Source: Eulemur rufifrons (taxonomy: Eukaryota > Chordata > Mammalia > Primates > Lemuridae). Taken from it: 64,000 nt of DNA. The stretch is taken from NCBI RefSeq assembly GCF_041146395.1, contig NC_090984.1, positions 79,185,114-79,249,113 on the forward strand. Reading direction: 5' to 3'. The notes below the pieces were generated by a model that did not search any database, was not told the origin of the DNA, and worked only from the letters and a program-made list of their open reading frames with translations. Each line of letters opens with the position of its first letter. Positions within the stretch are counted from its first letter, which is position 1. The translations under genes were made by a program, and so were the position numbers. Below are positions 52,101 through 62,586 of the stretch, one piece after another.

Positions 52101-52555
52101 CAGACTAAGTGGTTCCATAAACTAGAGAATTCCAGTCATGTTGAAGTCGCATAACTGAGAGGGGAAGAATTAATATTCATGCTGGTAATATGGGCATGTG
52201 CCATTTAGGAAATCAGAGAGAAAAGAGTTTTTTGGCTGCTATGATTTAACAGGCCCAGAAAGTATAAAATAGAAAGTCAAATATATTCAGAGTATATAGA
52301 TTAATGTTCGGGGAAAAGGAAGGATGATACCATTTTACATCTATTCTCGGATTATGTGTGGCTCAAATAACAATGAGAAGTGAGATGAGGACGAGAAGTG
52401 AGATATGATGAAGTTCCTTCACAGTGTTTTTAAGAGAAAATCTAGTGATGGAAAAAACCACTAAACTACGTAAATGTTTCACACGGGAATGATCATCCCT
52501 GCAAGAAAACTATGAATACATTTTAAATTTGCTTGGGACAGATTGCATGTGAGTG
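49141..52555. other. Unique AT-rich DNA, 3.4 kb
   Basis: No gene or clear repeat recognised. A weak MIR-like phrase (TTTTCAGGCATCAGTTTTCT) lies near 51095-51115. Short frames at 49519-49710 and 50848-51072 have no known domain. Confidence 0.5.
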
Positions 52556-52563
52556 TGCACATG

Positions 52564-52566
<3 letters not shown>

Positions 52567-52594
<28 letters not shown>
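52567..52594. repeat. (TG)n microsatellite
   Basis: About 14 uninterrupted TG units. Likely polymorphic. Confidence 0.95.
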
Positions 52595-52599
52595 AGAAT

Positions 52600-53965
52600 A
52601 TGCACCCCAAATAATAGAAAGACATAGGGCAGATATATTTCTTAATTTGACTTTCAAAACCATGAAGGTTTGTTTACTCAAATGATTTCCTCTACCACAA
52701 TCTTGAGGAGAAAATCTATAGTTGGCAGGATTGAAGCTTCCCTAGAAGCTTTCTAGGGAAAGTTAAAAGGAAGTTACTCCTCCTCTTACTCCTCTTACGT
52801 CTTATTTGGCTATTTTCTTTTCTGTGTGAAATTACTAACTTTAGTTATGGAGGCATATTCTCTGACAGTAGCCAGTGCAAGGTTTTAGGGTCATATTATC
52901 AGAGAGAGGAACTTAAAAAAGGTTCCAATCCTCAGTATCTGCACCTAAACTTCAACACTCAAATGCTTGGCTCTACTTCCCTATGCATAAGTGCTGCTCC
53001 AATACTAGCAACAGCTTCGCATCTGAATTCCTTCCCTTTGTTTTTAATCTTTTAAACACAATTAATTGAAAATCACTAATGTAATTCTTCCCTGCTTCCC
53101 CACTACCAATTTTGAAAAGAAAATTCCTACAACAGTGCAGTGTGAGCAAGTTTGTAGCGTACCTAACAGTGTGAGTGTGTGTGTGAGTGTGTGTGTGTGT
53201 GTTTTTGTTTAAAAAGTGAAAGTACTGATGAAGCCAAAAAGCCTAAAATGTGGTTCCAGACTCTTTTACAAATGGTCACTCTGTAGCGGATGATGAGAAA
53301 TGAGTGCAAGTAGAACCTCAGGAAATACAGAAACTGTGATTTGAAAAGATCCTGGGAGCACTGCCCTGGCAAGAGCCAGGGTTCCCACCCCATTCCTCTG
53401 GCTGGCTTCACACCTTCTGATCACCAATAAATCACTTAAACCAAACAGACCATTATTTTCTCCCTTCAGTTACAGCAACATCAATAATATTAGAAAATAA
53501 CTTAAAAAACTTTTAAAAATTATAGTAACTTTAAATTATTAAAAACATTTTGTTTACAAATGATTTCCCAAAAGTCAAATATTAGTTCCTTATCTTTCCC
53601 TGGATTTCTAAATTTTTGTTTTCTCAATTGTGAGTGACTAACTCCTGCAAAAACTGTTTAATCTAGGACCTGACCCTTCATAAGTCACAGAATGCTTAAA
53701 ATCACTGTTAACTCACATTTGCTACTTTGTGCATCCCGGTTTTTATACTGTAGATATTCATGAGTAACAATGTTTTGCTTTTCCCTTATAACTCATTATT
53801 ATATTAAAACACACTCAACCTAAAACATTCAAAAAGCCAAACAAGAATATGTAGCATTTTTTTCTTAAGTGAAAATAAGAAACAATACACATTAAGTATT
53901 AAAATTAAATGTAAGGAAGGAAGGGACGAGAAAGGAAAAGGAAACAACCAATTAAAAGATCAATT
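52600..53965. other. Unique DNA with a (TG)n patch
   Basis: No gene recognised. An interrupted (TG)n/(GAGTG) patch lies at 53170-53202. An 82-codon minus-strand frame (53163-53411) includes it and ends in a His/Thr repeat created by the microsatellite. Confidence 0.5.
53170..53202. repeat. Interrupted (TG)n microsatellite
   Basis: GTGTGAGTGTGTGTGTGAGT followed by GTGTGTGTGTGTG. Confidence 0.9.
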
Positions 53966-53969
53966 GTTA

Positions 53970-54145
53970 GTATTCATTGAGTCCTCACTATAAGCCAGGC
54001 ACTCTGCTAGGTGCTTTACATGGACTGTCTCATGTAGTCATCACACAACACACACTACGAGGGAGGCATCATGATTATCTTTACTGCATAGATGAAGAAA
54101 TAAGGTGAAAGCTAAAGGTCTTACTGAAGGTCCCATTATGGGTCA
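53970..54145 (-). mobile_element. MIR SINE, antisense
   Basis: CTATAAGCCAGGCACTCTGC, TAGGTGCTTTACATGGACTG, TCTCATGTAGTCATCACACA, GAGGGAGGCATCATGATTAT and CTGCATAGATGAAGAAATAA are the 3' half of MIR reversed. Confidence 0.75.
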
Positions 54146-54599
54146 ATGGCCAACCTATCTCTGGTACTCTCCAGAAGAAAGGAGAGAGAACAATATAGAG
54201 ATAGAGACTGAGATCGAGGTCTAGAGAAAAAGGAGAAAACAAAGAGGAGGGGGAGAAGTCAAAGGAGGATGGGAAGAAAAGGTTCTCACCCATCTTCCTC
54301 CCTTCCTGGATGGACCTGTTCACCCCCTCACCCAGTCTCAAAGTCATATCCAGGGTTAAAGGCAATCCCCGTGCCAGCTGTTACTCCACTCCTTTCTGTA
54401 GTACTTCAATTTGGGACTTTAATGAAGAAAAACAAAGTATAAAAATAATTTTACTATGAGAATAACCTAAATTTTCTTTCCAAGGGAACGATTTGTAAAA
54501 ATTGGCACATTAAATATTACCGGTAAAAATATCATGCAAATCCTTCCGTATCTAATTTCATCACACCAGTGTGTTATCACTGTGTTAACCTATTAACAC

Positions 54600-54715
54600 C
54601 TTTCTAGTAAAAAAAGTCTATAAAACTATAGTTTTAAATATAAAACTATACTATAGTTTTATATTTATAAATATAGTTTATAAATATAAAACTATATAAT
54701 AGTTTTATCCATATA
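54600..54715. repeat. TA-rich palindromic low-complexity tract
   Basis: Repeated ATAAAACTATA / TATAGTTTTAT units in both orientations (for example AAACTATAGTTT near 54622-54634 and again around 54645-54710) make several overlapping palindromes in pure A/T-rich DNA. Confidence 0.85.
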
Positions 54716-54717
54716 TA

Positions 54718-54786
54718 CTATATATGTATGTGTGTGTATGTGTGATCTATATATACACACACACATACACACACATACATATATAG
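54718..54786. repeat. Perfect 27-bp inverted repeat with 15-nt loop
   Basis: 54718-54744 is an exact reverse complement of 54760-54786. The left arm is mostly TATG/TG repeats and the right arm CA/CATA repeats, with a TA-rich loop. It could form a hairpin or cruciform, and its alternating purine-pyrimidine arms suit Z-DNA. It probably formed when a (TG)n and a (CA)n array met, or by inverted duplication of one array. Confidence 0.95.
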
Positions 54787-54789
54787 GTA

Positions 54790-55735
54790 GGTTCCATTGT
54801 TAGCTAATCAGTTAATAAAATGTTCTTACATTAGCTTAGCTCAAGGTAATTGGTTACTATAAAAAATATAATCCTCCAGGTGCAGGGAGATGCTTAGGCC
54901 TACTTTCCAATAAGGCAATGATTTCTACTGCAAGGACCCTTAAGCAATCTTTGGAGGTGCCCAAGGGACTATGATGGCTAGAGGTGGGGTGTCTTAAACC
55001 TCTTTTTCAGTCCCTAATAAGTAGAGCAAGTCTGTTCTTATGACTTATATACTGGATTTTGAATGAGATTTTGGCTGAAGAAAAAGAGTTCAGATCAAAA
55101 AATCTTGCAAATCACCGAGTTAAGGGACTTTCTGTTTTCTCAAGGATAACTTTGAATATAAAACCAATTTATAATTGTTACATAGAGCTTAAAGCTGTCT
55201 TCAAAATTCATGTCAAATTATATTCTAGTGTTATTAATGAAATCAGGATGACAAAGAAATATTTTAGTAAAATCATATAATAATATTTGAATAGCAAGGT
55301 TTTAGTGGTTCAGTCCAGCTCTTTCGCTCAAGTATAATGAAGCACGGAAAAATCAGAGCAGATTAACAATGTTTGAAAAGCTTAATAGTGCTTTAATAAA
55401 AGATAAAATAATCATAAGAGCTTTTTTGATGTATAAGATTTACATAACAGGAAGAAAGTAAAATGAGTCTGATCTGGGTTGCCCCTCATAGAAATCATAT
55501 CAATGGCCCAGAACATTTTGTTCCTTTCTGTATGTAAATATTGAATGTCTGGTCTTGTAACATAGTCTTATCATCTACACGTTCAAGGCAAAAACTTTCC
55601 TTCATTAAAAAAGAATATATTGCACAGGGCATTTTCTAACATTCAGAGAGGTATTTTTCCTGTCTATAAGTCCTTTTTATATTAAAAAAATTCTGAAACA
55701 ATCTCAAAAGGCTGTTAGAATGTAAGGAACAATAT
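54790..55735. other. Unique AT-rich DNA
   Basis: No gene or repeat recognised. Confidence 0.5.
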
Positions 55736-55739
55736 AGTT

Positions 55740-55995
55740 AAGTTCAGCCATATGCTTCCTATACGTGAGGAACTATGCTAGACTCTGGCAAAAATAAAAA
55801 TAATAATAAAGAAGAATTCATCTCTGATCATGAGGAATTCTTAGTTTAGTGGTAAGAGGCATTTTATGTTAACATAAATATAAGACAGATGAGGGATTTT
55901 TATGTTAACATAAAGATAAGTACCAGTAACCCAGAGAAAAGATAATTAGGTCAAATTGGGGTTTCAGGAAAATTATTCTAGAGGCCACATTTAAG
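55740..55995 (-). mobile_element. L2 LINE fragment, antisense
   Basis: GAGGAACTATGCTAGACTCT, CTGATCATGAGGAATTCTTA, GTTTAGTGGTAAGAGGC and GTTTCAGGAAAATTATTCTA with GAGGCCACATTTAAG follow reversed L2 (tgctaggcact ... catggagcttacagtctagtgg ... gtcagggaaggcttcctagaggaggtgacatttaag). Inside are two copies of a 16-bp perfect palindrome. Confidence 0.55.
55863..55914. repeat. Two copies of palindrome TTTATGTTAACATAAA
   Basis: The 16-bp perfect palindrome occurs at 55863-55878 and 55899-55914, 36 bp apart, each followed by (T/G)ATAAG. This looks like a short direct duplication of about 36 bp inside the L2 remnant. Confidence 0.9.
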
Positions 55996-55999
55996 TTTA

Positions 56000-57145
56000 G
56001 GGCATTGATTTTTTTAACAGCTTCACTGAGATGCTGCTGAGATTTAATTCATACCATACAACCCACCCATTTACAGTTTATACTTCAATACATAATATAT
56101 TCATATGATTTTGCAACCATCACCAAAATCAGATTTTAGAACATTTTGGTCCCCTCTAAAAGAAACTTTATAGCTATTAGTGTCATTCATCATCTTCTCC
56201 CACTGCCTTCTCCCCCTACTCTACCAGCCCTAAACAACTATCTACCTTATGTCTCTATGGATTTCCCTGTTCTGGACATTCTATATAAATGGAAGTACAC
56301 ACTATGGTCTTTTGTGACCAACTTCTTTATATAGCATAATATTTTCAAGGTTCATTTTTGTAGCATATATTATTTTTATTTATATATTTATATATTTTTA
56401 TTTTATATTTTATTCATATATATTTTTATATCCAATAATATATGGTCATAAATAAAAATAGTCACATTTTATTTATCCATTCATCAATTGATGGATATTT
56501 GGGTTGTTTCTACTTTTTGGCTATTATAAGTAATGTTGTGTGAACATTTATGTGTATAAGTTTTTATGTGAAGCCATGTTTCTATTTCTTGAGTATACAC
56601 CTAGGAGTGAAATTTCTTGGTCATAATGTAACTCTATGTTTAACTTTTTGAGGAATTGTCAAATGATTTTTCAGAGTCACTGCACCATTTTACATTCCCA
56701 CTGACAATGTATGAGGCTTCCAATTTCTCTATATCCTCATCAACTCTTATTACTGTTTTTCATTTTGTCTATAGCCATCTTAGTGGGTATAAAGAGGTAT
56801 GTGATTGTAGTTTTAATTTGTATATTCCTAATAAACAAAGATATTGAGCATCTATTTCATGTACTTATTGGACATTTTATATATTTTTTGAGGAAATGTC
56901 TATTCCAATCCTTTGTCCATTTTTAAATTGTATTACTTGTCTTTTTATTACTGCATTATATGTACTCTGTATACAAGTTCCTCATCAGATGTATGATTTG
57001 CAAATATTTTCTCCCATTTTGTGGGATGTTGTTTCACTTTCATGATTGTCTCATTTTCAGTAAAAACATTTCTAATTTTTATATAGTACAATTTATCTAT
57101 TTTGTTGTTATTACTTGTGCTTTTGGTATCATATTAAGAAAGCTT
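56000..57145 (-). mobile_element. Old L1 (L1M-type) fragment, antisense
   Basis: Reversed L1 3'UTR and ORF2 end in order: GCTTCACTGAGATGCTGCTG, TTTTGCAACCATCACCAAAA, GGATTTCCCTGTTCTGGACA, CATCAATTGATGGATATTTG, GGGTTGTTTCTACTTTTTGG, ACCTAGGAGTGAAATTTCTT, CACCATTTTACATTCCCACT, AAAGATATTGAGCATCTATT, CCTTTGTCCATTTTTAAATT and TTCTCCCATTTTGTGGG. A TA/TTTA-rich expansion interrupts it at 56370-56455. Plus-strand frames of 60-75 codons inside are antisense by-products. Confidence 0.88.
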
Positions 57146-58065
57146 CTCAGCTTCATTGTTTTTTTAAAAATACATACTACTACTTGAGTCTGAAGTATGA
57201 GTTCTGACATAATCTATGAGGTAAAAGGAACCCTTTTTCACCTTGCTTTGACTAGCACTGCACTAATAGATATTCCATAAATATGCATTTGGTGAACAAT
57301 TAGGAATCAGTAAATTAATCAACAAATATTATATGTATTTTTTTTTCATTGCTTAATTCCCATGTCTTTGATTGGGCAATATACACCAGAAAGAGACTTC
57401 AGAAAATAAATCTATTCAATTGCAGATGGAAAGTATTAGAGGGTTAATATTAACTAGTAGATATTGAATTACTCAATTGGGGAAAAGTATATAGGTCACT
57501 TGGACCTAATCTGCCAGAGCTATGAAATGTTTCTCCAACTGAAATGAGAGGAGCAAGAAACACAGCGAGAGCTGGACTAAGATGAATTAAAAGCTCAGGA
57601 AGGCTAAATGGCCCATGCACCACTCTTGAATGTCTTGGTAACAGGACTAAGCCTTGAGCATACAGACAATCCTCCCCTCCCCCGTTTCCTGAAAATGCTA
57701 ATAAATATGAACCTCACCCTAAGTAATTTATTTGTTTATAATCATGCTGCTCTGTGATAAAGTGAGCAGATGTTGCCCAGGAGTAGCCCAGAGATGAAGA
57801 GAAGAGGAATTAAAGGACAGGCAGGAGGATACCAAGCAGCAGCCAGCAGAGGGGAAAAGGAGAAAGAGTTAAGGAGGGAAAGCCCAAGTAGCTATAGAGG
57901 GGAGTAAAGGATTTAAAAAAAAAGAAAAAAGAAAAGAAAAACCTCTGAGGTTTAAAACCTACATAGCTACAAGAATGAATGTGGAAAATAAGCAAAATAG
58001 CTGCAAAAACACAGATAATATTTAGTACATAAAATAATAGCAATAATAACAGAAAGGTTACTCTT
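57146..58065. other. Unique DNA with a purine-rich patch
   Basis: No gene recognised. A purine-rich patch runs from about 57790 to 57945 and ends in an A/G run (AAAAAAAAAGAAAAAAGAAA). Confidence 0.5.
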
Positions 58066-58067
58066 GG

Positions 58068-58192
58068 GATTGCTTGAGGCCAGGAGTTCAAGACCAACCT
58101 GATCAAGAGCAACACCTTGTCTCTACAAAACAAAAATAGAAAAATTAGATGGTTGTGGTGGCACGTAACTGTAGTCCCAGCTACTCAGAGAA
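58068..58192 (+). mobile_element. Truncated old Alu/FLAM fragment
   Basis: GATTGCTTGAGGCCAGGAGT, TCAAGACCAACCTGATCAAG, CACCTTGTCTCTACAAAACA, AAAATTAGATGGTTGTGGTG and TGTAGTCCCAGCTACTCAG match the second part of a left Alu monomer and the start of a right one. Both ends are missing and divergence is higher than in the four full Alus. An Alu-J-age copy or a related free monomer fits. Confidence 0.8.
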
Positions 58193-58589
58193 TATTTTAA
58201 TGACACCCGATCAGAGCCTGTGAGGCTGGCCATGGCTCTAGGAAACACTGTCCCTTAGAGGGCCTCTGTGTGCTCAGTGAGACCAGCTTCCACCACAACC
58301 TGAGCATAAGCCAAGCCATGGACTCAGATTGGCCACGCACCCAGGATCCCCAGGCAGATCTCAAACTGAGTCCAAAATTATGATCCAGGCATCTAAAGAC
58401 CTTCACTAAGTATTGGGATTTACTGAGGAGGTCAGATTAGAATAAGATTTTTCTAGTCCTCACCAACCCCTTGGAAATATTAAACAGTTTTCAATTTGCT
58501 ATGGAATATTTATATGCATACAAGGACACAATTCAAGAGAAACAACAAATGTATACAGTAAAAAGTAATTACCTTTCCTCCCTTGGCCC

Positions 58590-59600
58590 ACCAGCTCTCC
58601 TGCCTAAGATAGTACACATTATTATTAGCTTTTTCTGTATTATATCAGGGATATTCCATGAATTTTTCAAGCAAATCCTAGCACTGTTTTTTCCACTAGC
58701 CTTATCATTTCCCCCTGTAATTTAACAATACATCTTGGGGAAAGTTTGACATCAGAATATATCAGAAGGCTTTATTTTTATTAATAACTGCATAGTATTC
58801 CACTTTTTAATTGATTTATATATCTAATTCCCTAAAGTTTTACAATTAAGCTGTTTCCATATCTTTGCTATAATGAAATGTTGCAATGAAACCCTTGAAA
58901 TATACACTAGAAACTCTTGCGAGTATGTCTTCAGGACAGATACACTGAAATGAAATTGTTTTCAAAATCTAGGTACATTATTGTTAATCCACATTTCCAA
59001 GTTGAGGACAAATTTAACAATTTGTGCTTATACCGGCAATGTATAAAATTATGCATTCCCTCACATATTTATTGATAGAGTACATTATCAATTACTTTTT
59101 ATTTTTGCCAATTTCAAATTTTCATCAAGCTTATTAAGAATAAGTATCAGATTAAGTTAGTTTTGGTCTAAGAGACATTGTATGTGCATGTGTGTATGTT
59201 TCTGCCTATTTACATTCTTTGACTATATTTCTCTTAAGTTGTACTTTTTATGATAATATATTGTGCTGTTCTTTTATTGAAAACATTAGCTCTTTTTCTT
59301 GGATAAAAATTATAAATATTTTACATATTTTTACCAGTTTGGCATTTGCCTTTAGTTTAATATACAATTTTCTCTAAACTTATTTTGTATTATTATAGTT
59401 GTTATTTAATATATTCAAACATGCTAGGTTTTTTTTTTTTTTTTTTTTTTTTTGTCTTCAGGGTTTCATGTCATTCTTAAAAAGGCTTCCCTCGGCTGAG
59501 ATGTGAAAACAAAATGACTTACATATTTTCCTCTAGTATTTTCATTTTTTTAAATGTTTTTGTGTTTAACTCTTAGATCCCTCTGGAATATGCATATACA
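58590..59600 (-). mobile_element. Old L1/HAL1-like fragment, antisense
   Basis: TTAATAACTGCATAGTATTC, CCATATCTTTGCTATAATGA, GAGTATGTCTTCAGGACAGA, ACACTGAAATGAAATTGTTT, CTTATACCGGCAATGTATAA, CTGCCTATTTACATTCTTTG and TTAACTCTTAGATCCCTCTG follow old reversed L1 in order. Strongly decayed. A T25 run (59429-59453) interrupts it. Confidence 0.7.
59429..59453. repeat. T25 homopolymer
   Basis: Twenty-five T residues within an old antisense L1. No SINE body follows on either side, so it looks like a slippage expansion rather than the tail of a retroposon. Confidence 0.9.
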
Positions 59601-59604
59601 CACA

Positions 59605-61280
59605 CTGCTTATTTTATAAAAAACATTCAGATGACATGCTTTTTGTTGCCCCGTAGATATGGTTTTATCAGACAACTGGTCCAGCTGTTTAACTGCTCAT
59701 GATGACAATAATTAAAAAAAAACCCAGAGAAAAATTATTCTAAATCCAAAATCCTAGTTTTTTTTTAAATAAGATATTTCAGACATTCATCTAATCACCA
59801 AAACAAAAAAGCAAATTAATTCTTGTGTATTACTTATTAAATATTGCTTAATCTATTTTATGGTGGATATTCCAGGATATACTATCTTCAAAGTTAAACT
59901 TTGATAGGTGTTTTACTAGTATTAGAAATAGAAGTTTTCTAGATATTTAAATTTATATCCTCTAAAATATTTTCCACACTAAAACTCTAACTGCCACACT
60001 CTATGGTGCAGAATTATGGAAGCTCCATCATTTGTTCACCTATGTGCTGGAGCCAACCCAGTATTACATGCTAATGTTTATCATATTATCCTGAAAAATT
60101 ACACCCTACACAAAAATAAAGAGAATGGTTTAATAAGCCCATATATGCTCATCATTGCTTCAACAATAATAGTTTGTCATTTATACTTCCTTTATCCTCC
60201 TTCTCAACATTTTTTAAAATATTTTCATTCTCTTAAAGTATCATATGTAAATTCCAGCCACCATATTATATCCTTTGTAAATATTTTAGTACGTATCTCA
60301 GATAAGCACATTAAAAATATAACTATAATATCATTTTCATACCTTGTAAAATTCACCAAAAATCCTTACCATAATATAAAATAACCAGGTTGTGTTCAAT
60401 GTTCTTTCTAGTTTCTTAAAATGTATTTTAAGTACTTTTATTTAATCAGAATTTGGATATAATAAGGATGACATGACCCTTCAGTATGTTAATCTATAAC
60501 ACCCCCCCTTATACCCATTCCATGTCATCTACTAGGTGATTTGTCCTGTAGACTTTCCTATATTATGTATTTTGGCAATTGTATTCTGGTGCCATTTTCT
60601 ATGTTTTTCAAACCAGATATTCACCAGAAATTGCTAGTCAGTTCTAGAGGCTTCCTTTTATTTATGTTCATGTTTTAAAATCTATTAGAATCAAAGCATG
60701 AATTATTTATGGATAACACTGTAGTGCTTAGTGTTTACCAGGAGTCATTTAATATCTGGTTGTACCATTCTTAGTTAGGTTAGGACTTAACTATTGTCAT
60801 ACTTATCCACACATTTAAACTTCCTCACCATATTTCACCTAATGATTTTAGCAGTCACTGATGGTCACTACCTAGATTCATTGTTTTTCAGGTATTGTAC
60901 AATGATTATTTTTAAATTTTATAAATGTTTCAGCATATGTTAGCTGAAATTCATCCTCACAAGAAGACACATAATTCAACAAATATTTGCTTATCTTGAA
61001 ACGTGGTTTGTATAGAAGAGCTAGAAAAATGCTAGAATCTTTCTTTATATTATTAATTTTCAGAAAAACAAGTGTATGCCTAAGTGAAGTCTAACTGTGG
61101 CCATTAATTTTTGGTTAATTGTTTTATTTCTTTTTTTTGTTTGTTTTTGTGGACTGGTGTCATTACTCATTGATATTTTCGACATTAATACAGTCACTTA
61201 AAGTTCAAGGGACCTTCTGTGGACTTATACTAAATAAATACTTGACTGAAGAACTAGAAATTCTCAGTTAAATGTTCATG
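59605..61280. other. Unique AT-rich DNA
   Basis: No gene recognised. The largest frame, 122 codons at 60016-60384 (plus strand), is rich in His, Ile, Ser and Tyr with no motif I recognise and no upstream promoter-like context; it is probably accidental. Confidence 0.5.
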
Positions 61281-62181
61281 GACATGCCTGGGACCTGACA
61301 CTCTGCTGGCCAGTCCCACACACCACATGGACAAGCTAGCTGTAGGCCATGCCCTGCCACATGCTGCTATTGCCCAATGGACCTGAGTGGAGTGGAGTGA
61401 CACCCACAGCCTTGACGTCTCTGGCCACTATAATGATAACCTCACACAGCCAACACTGCCATCACTGCTGGGCAAATCAATATCCCACACCACCGGCCTC
61501 TGTGGAGAGGGACTTTTATAGCCCCATATCCAGCTAGATGGGGGACCAACAGCCTAGGGGACCAACTCACCACTCCACATAAATATCTCCCAGCAACAGC
61601 TTGGAATGAGGCAACACCAGGGGAACAAGATGACACAGGAGAAGAGCTGCATTACAGGCTCTGAGGACTTCCACAACTCTCCTGCTGGGTCAATCTTCCA
61701 GAGAAGAACACAAGTGTGTGATCCAAGGGCCTCTCCTTCTTTTCACTAAGTAGGAGAGTTCCCAGCAAAGGAGAACAAGTGCATTGCAAACTTGGCTGTC
61801 CTGACCTGAGAGAAGAGGTTTTAGGTGAGAAGGAACCAGCATAGGAACTATGGAAACATGAAAAAACAAGCTAGTTTGACACCCTCAGAGATCAAAATAG
61901 GATTCCAGCAACAGATTCCAACCAAAAGGAAATTCTTGCAGTGTCAGATATGGAATTCAGAATATGGATGGCAAATAAGATGAATGGTATTGAGAAAATT
62001 GAAAACCAACACAAAAAATGCTAAAAAAAATCAGAAGAATAAAAAATTCTCTAAAGACATAGACAGCATAAGAAAAGATTTAACAGAACATAAAAAATGA
62101 AAGAGTTATTTAGGGAATTTTGAAATATAGCAGAAAGCTTTAGCAGCAGGCTAGACCAAGCAGAAGAAAGAAGTTCAGACC

Positions 62182-62586
62182 TTGAAGACAAGGCTTTTGA
62201 ATAACCCAGTCACTCAAATTGCAGAAAAAAGGATAAAGAAGAGCAGTTCTCAAATCTATGCAAAGTCATGGAAATTAAACAAACTGCTGCTGAACAATCT
62301 TTGGGTCAATGATGCAATTAAGATGGAAATTAAAAGATTCTTCAAACTGAGCAAAAAAAGGGACACAAGCTACCAAAATGTATGGGATCCAGAAGAACCA
62401 GTGCAAAAGGGGAAGTTCACAGTCTTAAATGATTACTTCAAAAGAACAGAAAGATCACAAATTATCAACCAATTGTCACATCTCATTGAACTAGGAAAAG
62501 AAGAGCAAAGCAAACCTAAAGACAGCAGAACAGAGATAACAAGGCTCATAGAAGAGCTAAGCAAAATGGAAACCAAAGAACAATAG
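62182..62586 (+). pseudogene. L1 ORF1-ORF2 joined fragment
   Basis: A 134-codon frame. The first 30 or so residues still carry the ORF1 phrase EKRIKKSSSQIYAK (after a frameshift just upstream, where SDLEDKAFE is read in another frame). From about residue 31 it is ORF2: SWKLNKLLLNNLWVND, IKRFFKLSKKRDTSYQNVWD, VQKGKFTVLNDYFKRTERSQ and LIELGKEEQSKPKDSRTEIT, the segment between the endonuclease and the reverse transcriptase. The join is at about 62261-62268 and the same frame continues across it. Compared with human L1 the frame enters ORF2 at about residue 280, so the endonuclease is wholly absent. Confidence 0.85.

Noticed and set aside
57810..58133. 107-codon minus-strand frame
   Set aside because: It spans a purine-rich patch and part of a truncated Alu; no independent coding signal.
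60016..60384. 122-codon plus-strand frame considered as an exon
   Set aside because: No recognised domain, AT-driven composition, and no convincing splice or promoter context.
62182..62586. 134-codon frame considered as a host gene
   Set aside because: It is a joined L1 ORF1/ORF2 remnant, shown by typical ORF2 phrases such as SWKLNKLLLNN.
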